Shown here: positions 1 through 10,865 of the stretch, piece by piece
Position numbering within the stretch: the first letter of the stretch is position 1
How the letters are laid out: each line of letters starts with the position of its first letter
DNA from: Planctomycetota bacterium
GTDB taxonomy: Bacteria > Planctomycetota > Planctomycetia > Isosphaerales > Isosphaeraceae
DNA length: 40,803 bases
Direction of reading: 5' to 3'
Assembly: GCA_028291545.1 (NCBI GenBank)
Contig: JAQGHR010000144.1
Coordinates: forward strand, 1-40,803
Position numbers and translations under genes: made by a program
The notes under the pieces: model-generated
What the model was told of the DNA's origin: nothing
The model's input: only the letters and a program-made list of their open reading frames with translations
The model's database searches: none

Positions 1-791
1 CTAGACTGCTCGGGGATTTCGCGCTCTACAAGACCGTCATTATCCTGCTGTTCATCAACAATATGAGGATGTTGTTTGCGCCGGACAAGCTGCTCTCCGT
101 TCCTGAGGATTTGTTGGATAAGGCGAAGACCGGCGCGGATGCCGCACTAAACTTCTACCATCAAGCTGGTTTCCTCGTTGGAGAGCTTCGGGCGAAGATG
201 CTCTTGGCGGACTTTCATGAATTGGGAGGAGACCTCGGCAAAGCCAAGAAACTCGCGGCTGAATCACAGGACGTGGCCCAAGTAATGGAGTTCGCCGGAC
301 TTGAGGCGCATTTTTCCGAACAAGCGGCCGGCAATTCGCTTCTTAGTCGTATCGAAGCAAGAGTTATGCATAGCAAGACAGCCGACATAGATGAACTGAT
401 CGCCGGGGAGAATGACGCCAAGATGGTCGAGTTTGCGAATGCAAACATGCAAGCATTGGACTTGCCTTCGGATCGCTTTCCTGTCGTGCTGCGTGAATGC
501 CATGCGATGCGGACCGAATCACAAGAGAAGCTGGGCTGGTGCCGTCATCTATGTGTGATTCAGGATCTACGTCATATGGAGCGTCATCAGACACAGTACC
601 TCTTCGATCCTGAAAGATTTGGTGCATGCGATCGGTTCGGTCACCGGGCTAACATTGGCAGCATTGATGTCGGGGTAGCAATCAGGGCGTTCAAAGGGAC
701 ATACTGTGAGGGGTGTAAATCGCGTTCGCCAAAGGCGACCAACGGCGGTAGCGACCAGTGGCCGACGCCCGAAGTTCTGACGAATCCATGA
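1..791 (+). CDS. Unrecognised protein, C-terminal part (gene runs off the left edge)
   Basis: The frame is open from the first bases of the window, so only the C-terminal ~260 residues are visible; an internal Met at 63 is probably not the start. The first visible half is alpha-helical and TPR-like, with paired helices rich in Ala, Leu and Glu. The last ~80 residues carry several Cys and His, including WCRHLC and a later TYCEGC, and could hold a metal-binding or disulfide-linked unit. I do not recognise the family. The DNA is visibly less GC-rich than the core genes in this window, which may reflect horizontal acquisition. No signal peptide or membrane segment can be judged without the N-terminus. 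Confidence 0.5.
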   Translation, partial: RLLGDFALYKTVIILLFINNMRMLFAPDKLLSVPEDLLDKAKTGADAALNFYHQAGFLVGELRAKMLLADFHELGGDLGKAKKLAAESQDVAQVMEFAGLEAHFSEQAAGNSLLSRIEARVMHSKTADIDELIAGENDAKMVEFANANMQALDLPSDRFPVVLRECHAMRTESQEKLGWCRHLCVIQDLRHMERHQTQYLFDPERFGACDRFGHRANIGSIDVGVAIRAFKGTYCEGCKSRSPKATNGGSDQWPTPEVLTNP

Positions 792-1653
792 AGCTGAAGA
801 AGCCTTGGCTGTGGCACTTCAACGCGTCATCACTTCCGATGTCGTCCCCTAAATTATCGATTTTCAACATATTATTTATATAATCTTCTATAGAAGTCTG
901 TCCTTCGGCCACTCGATCCGTATGGAGGGCGACCTTGCGGTGGCCGCTCGGTTCGTTGGTCGAACCGCTGATCCTGCGGGGCAATGAGCGGATCGGGAAC
1001 CTCATCGCCTGGCTGAAGCAGGTACGACAGGTGGGAAATAAAATAGCGGCCAAGGGCTGAGCCCGGGGTCAGCTACTGCTGGCCCGCAACTGGTCGCTGA
1101 GCAAGAGTCTATCGGGGAAGATGACGGTATCAAGACGGGACACCACAAAATCGGCGAGCGGCACGGGGTTACGCTCCAGGAATCGGTGTCTTCGGCCCAA
1201 CCCTGGGTTCCGGATACAGGAATCTCGCGCCTCACGACTCTCGACCGTTGACAGGCCAGCAGAACCGATTCCCCCCGCCTGGCGCGGGCGTTCGCCAAAT
1301 TGCCCGATCACGAACCCGGCTCGTCACGATATTGTCAAGGAGGGCCGAGGTAAAGGCGCACCAGGGACGGCCGGGATCGCAGGGGATCGGGACTCGGTTC
1401 CTCACGGGGAATCAGGTTTCGGGGCGGGGAGGAGGGAGAGACGTGGCGAGCAGCACGGCGAGGCCGATCGGGCGAGGGAGGGTTGCTGGCCTGGGGCCGG
1501 GACCGTGTCGCGGCCGAGGTGAGGGGAACGGGGGAAGGATTCTGGGGTTGCGGGTCGCGTAGGGAGGTCCCGATACTGATATGTTCGGATGGATGAAGCT
1601 TGCGGGGTGACAGGCCTCGCGGCGCGGAACCGCGTATGGAGTGAGGGATCGAC
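792..1653. other. Gene-poor stretch, possible gene remnants
   Basis: No convincing gene is present in these 0.86 kb. An AT-rich patch at about 850-895 could hold promoter elements. A frame without a normal start, open from 884 to a stop at 1058-1060, ends in a protein-like helical segment (NERIGNLIAWLKQVRQ) and may be the tail of a decayed gene that I cannot name. The rest, about 1100-1640, is GC-rich with several overlapping spurious frames on both strands. Confidence 0.4.
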
Positions 1654-4095
1654 ATGCTTTGCCGCGTCACAACGACCATGGCGTTCGTCGTCGCGATTAT
1701 TTCGGCCGCGGCCGCGCAGGAGGCGAGCTACAGCGAAAGTCGGGTCGCGCCGTCACGGGTGCCGGCAGCGTTCTTGAAGGCGGCGGAGAAGGAGGCGCCG
1801 GGAGTGAGGCTGGCGACCGTGTACAAGGACAACGAGAAGGGGTATCGCTTCGTCGGGAAGGCGGCCGATGGAAGGACGTACTCGGTCAGGATCGATCGGG
1901 ATGGGGCGGTCGAGTGGAGGACCACCTACGCCGACGTCGCCCCCGCCAAGCTGCCGAAGGGGGTCGCAAAGACCTTTCAGGAGGAAGTTGCGAAGAACAA
2001 GGATCTCACCGGTTTCCAGGTCGCGCGAACCTCGCTGGTGGAGCGGTTCAACGCGAGGAAGAACGAGACCGCGACCTATTACGAAGCCTTCGGGCACACC
2101 CCGATGAGGCTCCATCCCAGGATCGAGGTCGACGGCTCGGGCAAGCTGCTGCGGGTCGATACGAGCTTCACGCCCAGCACCGAGGACTACACGCAGCGCG
2201 AGTCGCTCACGGCCAACGCCGTCCCGCCCGAGGTGCGACGCGCGATCGCCGAGGCCGCCCCGGGCATCAAGATCGCCAGGGTCTTCCGCGTCACGACCAA
2301 AGGAACCACGGAACCCAACTACGAGGCATACGGGAAGGTCGATCGTGGCCGGGGCGTGGAGGTCTGGATCAACTCGAACGGTCACGCCTATGTGATCGCC
2401 ATGAGCATCCCCCTCCGCGAGGTGCCGAGGGCCGCACTCGACGCGATCGAGCGCGAGTCGCGCACCGACGCGAAGCTCGTGAATTTCCGGCCCGCCGAGG
2501 CGCGGAGGCGGCGCGTGGTCGATATCGGGCAGGATCAGTACCAGTTCTTCGGCGACGGCCCCGACGGCGAGCCGCTCGACGTGATGGTCAACGCCCAGGG
2601 TCTGGTGATCGCGACCGGCGACTCTTCCGAAGTGATCCGCGAGGAGGCCGGGATCACCTCGCCCGAGCCCCGGCCGAAGGACGCCGTCGCGACCCGGGGA
2701 TTCGCGGTCCTGGCGGCGAGATATGGCGTCGATCACCACTGGAACGATGTGACCGACCTCGTCCGCGCGGCGGCCACCGAGGGGCGCAAGACCTTCACGA
2801 CCGAGAAAACGCCCGACCCCGCCTTCGGCAGGCACAAGACGACGGTCCTCCTCTATGCCATGGACGGGAAGGTCGGTCTCTCGGAGGCCCGCGATGACGA
2901 GCCCCTGCCGATGGATATCCGCCAGGAGGCCTCGACGCTCGCACCGATCCCGGCCCGTGGTTTCGCGGTGCTGGCCGCCCGATTCGGCATCGACGACAAG
3001 TGGGAGGACGTGACGGCCAGCGTCCGCGCGCGGGTGGCCGACGGCCGGCTGAACTTCACGCCGGCCGAGGCGAAGCTGACGGACCCGGCCCCCGGCGAGC
3101 CCAAGGCGCTGGCCGTGGCCTACGCCATCGACGGCAAGGTGGGGCTCTACGTCCAGTCGCAGTGGCGATCGCCGCACCTCCCGCCCGACACCGCGCCGGT
3201 CAATAGCGAATCGCTGCTGGTCCGCAGCATCGAGTTCCCGCAGAATCCCTCGCTCGTGGCCTTCACGGCCGATAACCGGAGCGTGGTGGTGGGCGTGGAG
3301 GACGGCAGCGTCCGCATGATCGACGCCACGACCGGGCGCGAGGCCCATCGGTTCGACGGCCACGCGCCGGGTTGGCTCCCCGTGGCGGTGTCGACGAGCG
3401 GCACGCTGGTCGCCTCGGGCGGGACGGATAAGGTCGTCCACATCTGGGACGTGAAGACCGATCGCGAAAAGTTCCTTCTACGGGGGCACACCGAGCCCAT
3501 CTTCCGCCTCGCCTTCTCGCCCAACGGGCGATATCTCGCCTCGGTCGCGCGGGACAACCCCGTGCGACTCTGGGACACGACCACCGGGTCGGAGGTCCGC
3601 AAGTTCGAGGGGCAGACCGTCGTGAACGGCGTGAAATTCACGGCCGATGGCCGCCAGCTCGTGACGGCGAGCTGGGACAAGACGGTGCGGGTCTGGGATG
3701 TGGCCACCGGCCGGGAGGTCCGCAAGACCGAGACGAGCGGCGACGAACTCGGCGACCTGGCGATCTCGAAATCGGGGCGGGACGTGTTCTTCGGATCCAA
3801 GGACGGGACCCTTCGCTCGTGGGAAATCGCCTCGGGCAAGCAGCCGGCGAGTGGCAAGGTCGGGATTGATGCCGAGTGGGCCATCGCCGCCCTGCCGGAC
3901 GGCCACCGCGTCCTGCTCGGCGACCGGATCGCGGCCGTCGTCTGGGATTGCAAGACGATGCGCCCGGTCCTGCGCCTGGAGCGGCACACGGGGCGCATCT
4001 CGGGCGTGGCGGTCTCGCCCAACGGCCGCCGCGCGGCGACCTGCGGCGAGGACAAGACCCTCAAGATCTGGAACCTCCCCGATCTGGGCCGTTAG
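1654..4095 (+). CDS. Secreted PepSY-like / WD40 beta-propeller protein
   Basis: This 813-residue protein starts with a signal peptide: a hydrophobic run followed by AAAAQ, with cleavage expected near residue 22. Residues ~25-330 hold about three PepSY-like alpha/beta repeats (helix opening with VPAAFLKAAEKEAPG or VPPEVRRAIAEAAPG). Two copies of a shorter module follow, each beginning RGFAVLAAR, at residues 349 and 436. From ~525 to the end there are seven WD40 repeats with IWDVKT, LWDTTTG and VWDVATG endings, enough for one complete propeller. WD40 propellers are protein-interaction platforms, and in planctomycetes they are often exported or linked to kinase signalling. No catalytic residue was recognised. 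It stands alone, with small genes downstream on either strand. Confidence 0.85.
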   Translation: MLCRVTTTMAFVVAIISAAAAQEASYSESRVAPSRVPAAFLKAAEKEAPGVRLATVYKDNEKGYRFVGKAADGRTYSVRIDRDGAVEWRTTYADVAPAKLPKGVAKTFQEEVAKNKDLTGFQVARTSLVERFNARKNETATYYEAFGHTPMRLHPRIEVDGSGKLLRVDTSFTPSTEDYTQRESLTANAVPPEVRRAIAEAAPGIKIARVFRVTTKGTTEPNYEAYGKVDRGRGVEVWINSNGHAYVIAMSIPLREVPRAALDAIERESRTDAKLVNFRPAEARRRRVVDIGQDQYQFFGDGPDGEPLDVMVNAQGLVIATGDSSEVIREEAGITSPEPRPKDAVATRGFAVLAARYGVDHHWNDVTDLVRAAATEGRKTFTTEKTPDPAFGRHKTTVLLYAMDGKVGLSEARDDEPLPMDIRQEASTLAPIPARGFAVLAARFGIDDKWEDVTASVRARVADGRLNFTPAEAKLTDPAPGEPKALAVAYAIDGKVGLYVQSQWRSPHLPPDTAPVNSESLLVRSIEFPQNPSLVAFTADNRSVVVGVEDGSVRMIDATTGREAHRFDGHAPGWLPVAVSTSGTLVASGGTDKVVHIWDVKTDREKFLLRGHTEPIFRLAFSPNGRYLASVARDNPVRLWDTTTGSEVRKFEGQTVVNGVKFTADGRQLVTASWDKTVRVWDVATGREVRKTETSGDELGDLAISKSGRDVFFGSKDGTLRSWEIASGKQPASGKVGIDAEWAIAALPDGHRVLLGDRIAAVVWDCKTMRPVLRLERHTGRISGVAVSPNGRRAATCGEDKTLKIWNLPDLGR

Positions 4096-4202
4096 GAGCG
4101 CCGAACAGATCGTCCAGTGAGCCCGGTCGCATCGTGCTCACGGCACGCGCCGAAGGTTTTCAAGGACGTCTCCTGGGGATAAGAGGGGTCGATTCGGAAG
4201 GC

Positions 4203-4535
4203 TCATCGCCTCGCTCGTCGATACGCGACGAACGACGTGGTGTCTCGCGTGATCACTCCACCGCCGACGGTCTGGACGTTGTCGCGAGAGAGCAGCGAAC
4301 CGACGGGCTCCCAACCCTGGCGGGCCTGATCGGTCAGGAGCTTCTCGAACGCGCGGGCGCGCTGGTCGTCGGTGAGCCGCTCGCCGGGATTGTACGAGAC
4401 GACGCCGACCTTGTATTCCCAGTCGTGCTCGGCGCGGCCCTTTTGCGCCTTCGCCTCCGGCACGCGCCAGGCCGTCGTCAGGCCGAGGCCGCACATCGTG
4501 ACGAGCAGGAGAGCGAAGCCGTGTTTGCGTTTCAT
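4203..4535 (-). CDS. Small secreted or lipid-anchored protein, DUF4177-like
   Basis: The frame is open further upstream, but the ATG at 4535 gives a clean signal peptide (MKRKHGFALLLVTMCGLGL, then AKAQ) and a 110-residue protein, so I chose that start. The mature part begins EHDWEYKVGVVSYNPGE and continues with a helix ending in LTDQARQGWEPVGSLLSRD. This W-E-Y-K ... G-W-E-P/L-V pattern is seen in small DUF4177-type proteins, which have no assigned activity. It converges on the WD40 gene, with 107 bp between the stops. The function is unknown. Confidence 0.7.
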   Translation of the reverse strand: MKRKHGFALLLVTMCGLGLTTAWRVPEAKAQKGRAEHDWEYKVGVVSYNPGERLTDDQRARAFEKLLTDQARQGWEPVGSLLSRDNVQTVGGGVITRDTTSFVAYRRARR

Positions 4536-4809
4536 GCGAGTGATCCATTCCGGTCTTGGGGAGGAGGAGAGGCGTCGCCACCCGATCGGTAACATCCTCA
4601 CGAGGCGAGCGTGCCATGTCACCAAGAAAATGATCCTGCGCGGGCCAAGACGTGCTCGCGCGATCGGGATTGTTGGGAATCGCCGGGGATGGTAAGCCTT
4701 CGCGGCTATATCGAAATCCGGGCGAGGGCAAGGCTCATGGGACGGATTCCTCGCGGTATGCTCGGGTCGGGGGTGATGATTCTGGCCATGGGGGCTGAAG
4801 CTGGCCCGC

Positions 4810-5112
4810 GTGGATGCGGCGTCGATCGGGACGCCTCGGCGCGTGAGGAAAGCGTTCGGGAGCAAGGTCGCGAAGTCGTATCATAAGCTGACCTTGATCC
4901 CGCCGAGCGCGGCACACCTGCGCGACGCGGATGGCGCGCCCAAGGTCGTCGCGGCCTCGCTCCGTGCTCAGCCCACACGCAACGTGATGGTCACGGCGAC
5001 ATCGGCCGAGGTCTCGGAGTTCCTCCGGCGCCATGGAGGTGAGGCGAAGCTCTGGAAGTCCGAGAAGGACGGGATGACGGTCGTACAGCGAAGGACGGAC
5101 AACTCGGATTGA
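4810..5112 (+). CDS. Small hypothetical protein
   Basis: A 100-residue basic protein that would start with GTG at 4810. It has no membrane segment or signal peptide. The C-terminal half (VMVTATSAEVSEFLRRHGGEAKLWKSEKDG) looks like a real alpha/beta fold. I do not recognise the family. It lies 65 bp upstream of the DUF4287/DUF5655 gene on the same strand and could be co-transcribed with it. The start is uncertain because no strong ribosome binding site precedes the GTG. Confidence 0.45.
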   Translation: MDAASIGTPRRVRKAFGSKVAKSYHKLTLIPPSAAHLRDADGAPKVVAASLRAQPTRNVMVTATSAEVSEFLRRHGGEAKLWKSEKDGMTVVQRRTDNSD

Positions 5113-5177
5113 TGTTCCGCGCCGATCGATGCTCGCTTGTTCCCCGGTCAACCGGCATGAATCGAGGAGGTGCGCTC

Positions 5178-5741
5178 ATGGCGAAGTCGCCCGAAGAGGG
5201 AATGGCCAGCCTGTTCCGGAACCTCGAGGAGAAGACGGGCAAGTCCATCGACGCGTGGGTCGCGATCGCGCGAAAGACGGGGCTGGAAAAGCACAAGGAG
5301 CTGACCGCGCATCTCAAAACGGAACACGGTCTGACTCACGGGTACGCGAACCAGATTGCACAGAAAGCCCTCGCGAAGGACGACGCGCCGAAGAGCGGGA
5401 GCGACGAGCTCATCGAAGCCCAGTACACCGGGGCGAAGGCGGACATGAGGCCGATTTACGAGGCCGTCGCGACCGTTGTCCACAAGTTCGGGCCGGACGT
5501 GGAATTCGCGCCGAAGAAGGCGTACGTGAGCCTGCGTCGATCGAAGCAGTTCGGCGTGATCCAGCCGGCCGCGTCCCGGGTGGATGTCGGGCTGGTCCTG
5601 AAAGGCGTCGAGCCGGCGGGACGGCTGGAGGCGGCGGGGAGCTTCAACGCGATGATGACGCATCGCGTCAAGGTGACGAGCGTGGCGGAGGTGGATGCGG
5701 AACTCGTCGGCTTGCTGAGGCGGGCGTACGGCGAGGCATGA
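5178..5741 (+). CDS. DUF4287 / DUF5655 domain protein
   Basis: This 187-residue protein starts at the ATG at 5178, 7 nt after a strong AGGAGG (5165-5170); the longer frame from 5109 lacks such a site. Residues ~3-65 match the DUF4287 pattern: an opening EEGMASLFRNLEEKTGKS, then W, then KTGLEKHKELTAHLKTEHGLTHGYAN. The C-terminal ~100 residues match DUF5655, with VEFAPKKAYVSLRRSKQFGVI and the ending RVKVTSVAEVDAELVGLLRRAY. DUF5655 proteins are small soluble proteins of unknown activity, sometimes linked to DNA-binding or nucleic-acid metabolism domains. It is cytoplasmic by sequence. Confidence 0.85.
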   Translation: MAKSPEEGMASLFRNLEEKTGKSIDAWVAIARKTGLEKHKELTAHLKTEHGLTHGYANQIAQKALAKDDAPKSGSDELIEAQYTGAKADMRPIYEAVATVVHKFGPDVEFAPKKAYVSLRRSKQFGVIQPAASRVDVGLVLKGVEPAGRLEAAGSFNAMMTHRVKVTSVAEVDAELVGLLRRAYGEA

Positions 5742-5829
5742 GCCTCGGCCGGGGCTATCATGGCGCCGGCCCGCGTCGTATCCTGGCGGACCGAGATGGG
5801 AAGCGGTCCGGGCGGGAGGCGTCGCGGTC

Positions 5830-7539
<1,710 letters not shown>

Positions 7540-7727
7540 GGCCGGGCCTGGCGCGGATCGCTCGGGATCGGGGTGACCTGCTTGGGGGTACGTGCGCATC
7601 GCAGCCGAGCAATCTCACGAAGAACTCACCGCCCGAATCGCCACTCACCGCCTGGCACCTTCGGCCACCGCGCGGTAAGCTCGGATCGCGTGCATGAGAG
7701 GTTCGCGAGCCTGGTCAGGGCGTTCGG

Positions 7728-8018
7728 ATGCACGTCATTTCCAAGAGAAAACTTCGCGACTTCTGGCAATTGTATCCGGATTCAGAATCGGCCCTGATGA
7801 CCTGGTATCGGGAGGCCAAGCAGGCCGAGTGGGGAACATTCGCTGAAGTACGGAACTCATTCAACTCCGTCGATCAGGTCGGTCAATTCACCGTGTTCAA
7901 CATCGGCGGCAACAAATACCGCCTGATCGCCGACATCCACTTCAACCGCGGAAAAGTGTTCGTCCGCCATGTCCTGACGCACCAGGAATATGACCGGGGC
8001 CGATGGCAGGACGATTGA
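7728..8018 (+). CDS. higB: HigB-type mRNA interferase toxin
   Basis: This 96-residue protein matches the HigB_toxin family (RelE superfamily). It opens with MHVISKRKLRDFWQLYPDSE, followed by LMTWYREAKQAEW, F-N-I-G-G-N-KYRLIADIHF, and a VFVRHVLTHQEYDRGRW C-terminus. Members cleave mRNA on the ribosome and are neutralised by an HTH antitoxin. The putative antitoxin gene begins 18 bp after this stop codon, in the toxin-first order typical of higBA. Activity is inferred from family membership. The pair is probably a single operon whose promoter lies in 7540-7727. Confidence 0.9.
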   Translation: MHVISKRKLRDFWQLYPDSESALMTWYREAKQAEWGTFAEVRNSFNSVDQVGQFTVFNIGGNKYRLIADIHFNRGKVFVRHVLTHQEYDRGRWQDD

Positions 8019-8036
8019 CTCGTGAGGGGGCCTACG

Positions 8037-8465
8037 ATGGCGATTCACGCCGAGCAACTCGCTCCCGCTTCGCCTGCGGATGACCGCTACTTCGCGTTGG
8101 TCCGCGCCTTTCCACTCCGGCCAATCAAGTCGGAAGTCGATCTGCAAGGCGCCATCGCCGTTCTCGATTCCCTGCTTGACCGGCGGGACCGGACGGAGGC
8201 CGAGGACGACTACCTCGACGTCCTCGGCGACCTTGTCGAGAAGTACGAGGACGAGCATGTCCCGATGCCGTCGCTGACCGATGCCGATCTCCTGCGGAAT
8301 CTGATCGAGAACCGAGGTTTGACCTCGGACGATGTTTCCGCGGGCACGGGAATTTCGGCACCGGCGCTCGCCGATCTGCTCGCGGGAAATCGCGTCCTGG
8401 ATCGCGCGGAGATCGAATCGCTGGCCCGGTTCTGCCGGGTTAAGCCGTCGATTTTCTTCGCGTGA
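8037..8465 (+). CDS. higA: HigA-type antitoxin with HTH domain
   Basis: I placed the start at the ATG at 8037, about 8 nt after a GAGGGGG-like site; a GTG at 8022 is possible. The 142-residue product has an N-terminal helical region (residues ~15-75, acidic, YLDVLGDLVEKYEDEH), likely the toxin-binding part, and a C-terminal HTH: DADLLRNLIENRGLTSDDVSAGTGIS, then ALADLLAGNRVLDRAEIESLARF. HigA proteins bind toxin and repress their own promoter. The last 26 bp overlap the 3' end of the convergent P-type ATPase gene. Confidence 0.88.
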   Translation: MAIHAEQLAPASPADDRYFALVRAFPLRPIKSEVDLQGAIAVLDSLLDRRDRTEAEDDYLDVLGDLVEKYEDEHVPMPSLTDADLLRNLIENRGLTSDDVSAGTGISAPALADLLAGNRVLDRAEIESLARFCRVKPSIFFA

Positions 8466-10587
8466 TGGCCCGTCCCTCACCGGCTCTCAGCAACCTCAGC
8501 GCGTTGGCCACGACGACCAGGCTTACGCCCAGGTCGGCCGCGATCGCCATCCATAAGTTCGCGAGGCCGAAGAAGGCGAGGAACAGGACGACGGCCTTGG
8601 CGGAGATGGCGAGGACGATGTTCTGGCGAATCACGGCGAGGGTGCGGCGGCTGTGGCGGACGAGCCAGGGCAAGGCGGTGAGGTCGTCGGCCATGAGGAC
8701 CACGTCGGCCGTTTCCAGGGCAGCGCCGGAGCCGATGCCGCCCATGGCGACGCTCACGCGGGCGGCGGCCAGGGCGGGGGCGTCGTTCACGCCGTCGCCG
8801 ACCATGCCGGTCGGGCCGCGCTGGGCGTTGAGGACGGCGATGGCCTCGGCCTTGTCGGCGGGCAGGAGGTCCGATTGGGGCGCGGCGATGCCCAGCTCGC
8901 GGGCGATGGCCGCCGCCGTCGGGCCGTTGTCGCCGGTCAGCATGATCGGCTCGACGCGCAACGCCTTCAGTTCGGCCAGGACCGCGGCGGCCTCGGGGCG
9001 AGGGCGATCGGCCAGGCGAATCCATCCCAGCGCGTTGGCCGACGAGGTCAGCGCCACCGACGTGCCGATGGCCCCCTCGGCGCGGAGGAACGACGCGTGA
9101 AACTCGGGCGGGCAGAGGCCCGATTCATCGATGTAGCGATGGCTGCCGATGTGATATTCCGTGGTCTCAACGCGTCCCGTCGCCCCCAGGCCGGGCACGG
9201 CGCGGTAGTCGTGGGCCTCGGGGACATCGAGCGCCAGACGCCGTGCATGGCGGGCGATGGCGCGGCCCAGGACGTGGCCGCCACGGTCGCCGAGAGCGGC
9301 GGCGATGCGCAGGAGCTCGCCGTCCTCCCGCCCGTCGGCCGCGACGACCTCGATGACGTCGGGCTCGCCACGGGTCAGCGTGCCCGTCTTGTCGAACGCC
9401 AGCACGCGGAGCCGGCCGAATTCTTCGAGGAACTGGCCACCCTTGATCAGGATGCCGCGACGCGCGGCCGACGCCAGGGCGCTGACCACGGCCACCGGCG
9501 TGGCGATCACCAGGGCGCACGGGCAAGCGATCACCAGAAGGACGAGGCCCTTCGCGAACCAGGCGGCCCACGATCCTCCGACGATCAGGGGCGGAACGAT
9601 CATCACCAGGAGCGCCAGCACAACGACGGCCGGTGTGTAGATCGCGGCGAACCGCTCGATGCTGCGCTCGACGGGCGCACGACCCTTTTGCGCGGCTCGC
9701 ACCCGCTCGGCGATCCGGGAGACCACGGCATCGCCCAGGGGCCGGGTCGCCTCGATATCGAGCGCCCCCTCGCCGTTGACCGTCCCCGCGAAGACCTCGT
9801 CACCCTCTTCCCGAAGGACCGGGATGGACTCGCCGGTGATCATTTTCTGATCGACGCTCGATCGCCCCGCCACGACCCGCCCATCCACGGTCACGCGTTC
9901 TCCGGCCCGCACGCGGACGCGCTGGCCGACCAGAATGCTTGAAGCGGGAACCTGATGAACATGCCCGTTCGGCTCGATCCGTTCGGCCGTCTCCGGCGTG
10001 ATCTCCAGCAACGAGCGGACGGCTCGTCGGGCCCGGTCGAGGCTCAGGGCCTCCAGCGCCTCGGACAGGCTGAACAGGAAGGCGACGGCGGCGGCCTCGT
10101 CCCACTGGTTCAACACGAGCGCGCCGGCGACGGCCAGGGCCATCAGCACATGAATATCCAGCCTCATCTGCCGCAGGCCGCGAATCGCGCGGGGGACGAG
10201 TTCGAGTCCGCCGAAAGCGATCGCCAGCGCGAACGCCGATTTCGCGGCCCAGGGTGGAGTGTCGAGCCACGAGAGGATCGAGCCGAGGGCCACGGCCAGG
10301 CCTGAGCCGAGGGTCGGCATCCAGCGGGCGAGGGAACGCTTCGGTCCGGCCGCAACCTCATCGTCGCCCACGACATCCGCCCGCATGCCCGAGCCCTCGG
10401 TCACGCGACGCGCCAGCAACGGGGGGTCGATCCGGCCGGGGTCGAACGCGATGGTGACCGTGCCGTGAATCGGGTCGAATCCCAGTTCGGAGATCCCCGA
10501 GACGCCATCAAGGGCGGCGCGGATCGCGGGAACTTCTCCGGGGCAATCCAGCCCGTGGACGCGGAGGGTACATCGGGCCTGGGCCAT
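8440..10587 (-). CDS. Heavy-metal translocating P1B-type ATPase (Zn/Cd/Pb type)
   Basis: This 715-residue ATPase exports divalent heavy metals across the inner membrane. Visible parts: an N-terminal HMA-like domain (residues 1-72) with GLDCPGEV, which has a single Cys in place of the usual CxxC; the TGES actuator loop (251-254); the CPC metal-site motif (355-357); DKTGT with phosphorylated Asp399; and MVGDGVNDAPALA near the C-terminus. The CPC motif with ATPVAVVSA after it fits the ZntA/CadA branch rather than copper pumps, whose later membrane motifs differ. It converges on the antitoxin gene with a 26 bp overlap and is divergent from the PSP1 gene. The exact metal is inferred. Confidence 0.93.
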   Translation of the reverse strand: MAQARCTLRVHGLDCPGEVPAIRAALDGVSGISELGFDPIHGTVTIAFDPGRIDPPLLARRVTEGSGMRADVVGDDEVAAGPKRSLARWMPTLGSGLAVALGSILSWLDTPPWAAKSAFALAIAFGGLELVPRAIRGLRQMRLDIHVLMALAVAGALVLNQWDEAAAVAFLFSLSEALEALSLDRARRAVRSLLEITPETAERIEPNGHVHQVPASSILVGQRVRVRAGERVTVDGRVVAGRSSVDQKMITGESIPVLREEGDEVFAGTVNGEGALDIEATRPLGDAVVSRIAERVRAAQKGRAPVERSIERFAAIYTPAVVVLALLVMIVPPLIVGGSWAAWFAKGLVLLVIACPCALVIATPVAVVSALASAARRGILIKGGQFLEEFGRLRVLAFDKTGTLTRGEPDVIEVVAADGREDGELLRIAAALGDRGGHVLGRAIARHARRLALDVPEAHDYRAVPGLGATGRVETTEYHIGSHRYIDESGLCPPEFHASFLRAEGAIGTSVALTSSANALGWIRLADRPRPEAAAVLAELKALRVEPIMLTGDNGPTAAAIARELGIAAPQSDLLPADKAEAIAVLNAQRGPTGMVGDGVNDAPALAAARVSVAMGGIGSGAALETADVVLMADDLTALPWLVRHSRRTLAVIRQNIVLAISAKAVVLFLAFFGLANLWMAIAADLGVSLVVVANALRLLRAGEGRAITRRKSTA

Positions 10588-10865
10588 TCGGCGGATCTCC
10601 GAGGTGTGTTGGGCTGGGTGAGTGACGCGAGGGTGAGCCCGGAATTATAGCGGTCCGACTCACTCCCGGCAGCGAGACACGTTCGATCGCCGCGACCAGC
10701 GAGTGCGTCACTCCGATCCCTCAACCTCTATTGTATCTGTTCTGCGTCCCCGGCGCTTCCTCCCCGTCTCCGCGTGAAACTGTTTCGATCGGGCTGTCGC
10801 GTGGGGCGAGCACCGGCTAAACTACGGACTCCTCCTCGATCGTCAGAGACTGCCGCGAGGCCACC

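Noticed and set aside
792..1640. Possible transposase remnants around 884-1060 and on the minus strand at 1069-1311
   Set aside because: No recognisable transposase motif, terminal inverted repeat or target duplication.
1753..3441. 562-codon minus-strand open frame opposite the WD40 gene
   Set aside because: It is the shadow of a GC-rich gene; its translation is Arg/His/Gly-rich and without domain signals, while the plus strand has clear WD40 repeats.
10640..10650. Minus-strand TATAAT upstream of the P-type ATPase
   Set aside because: There is no -35-like hexamer at suitable spacing, and it was not strong enough to list.
10741..10790. Half copy of the TTCACGCAGAGGCG repeat
   Set aside because: Only about a dozen bases agree with gaps, so it was left as a note in the 30179 repeat entry and not called separately.
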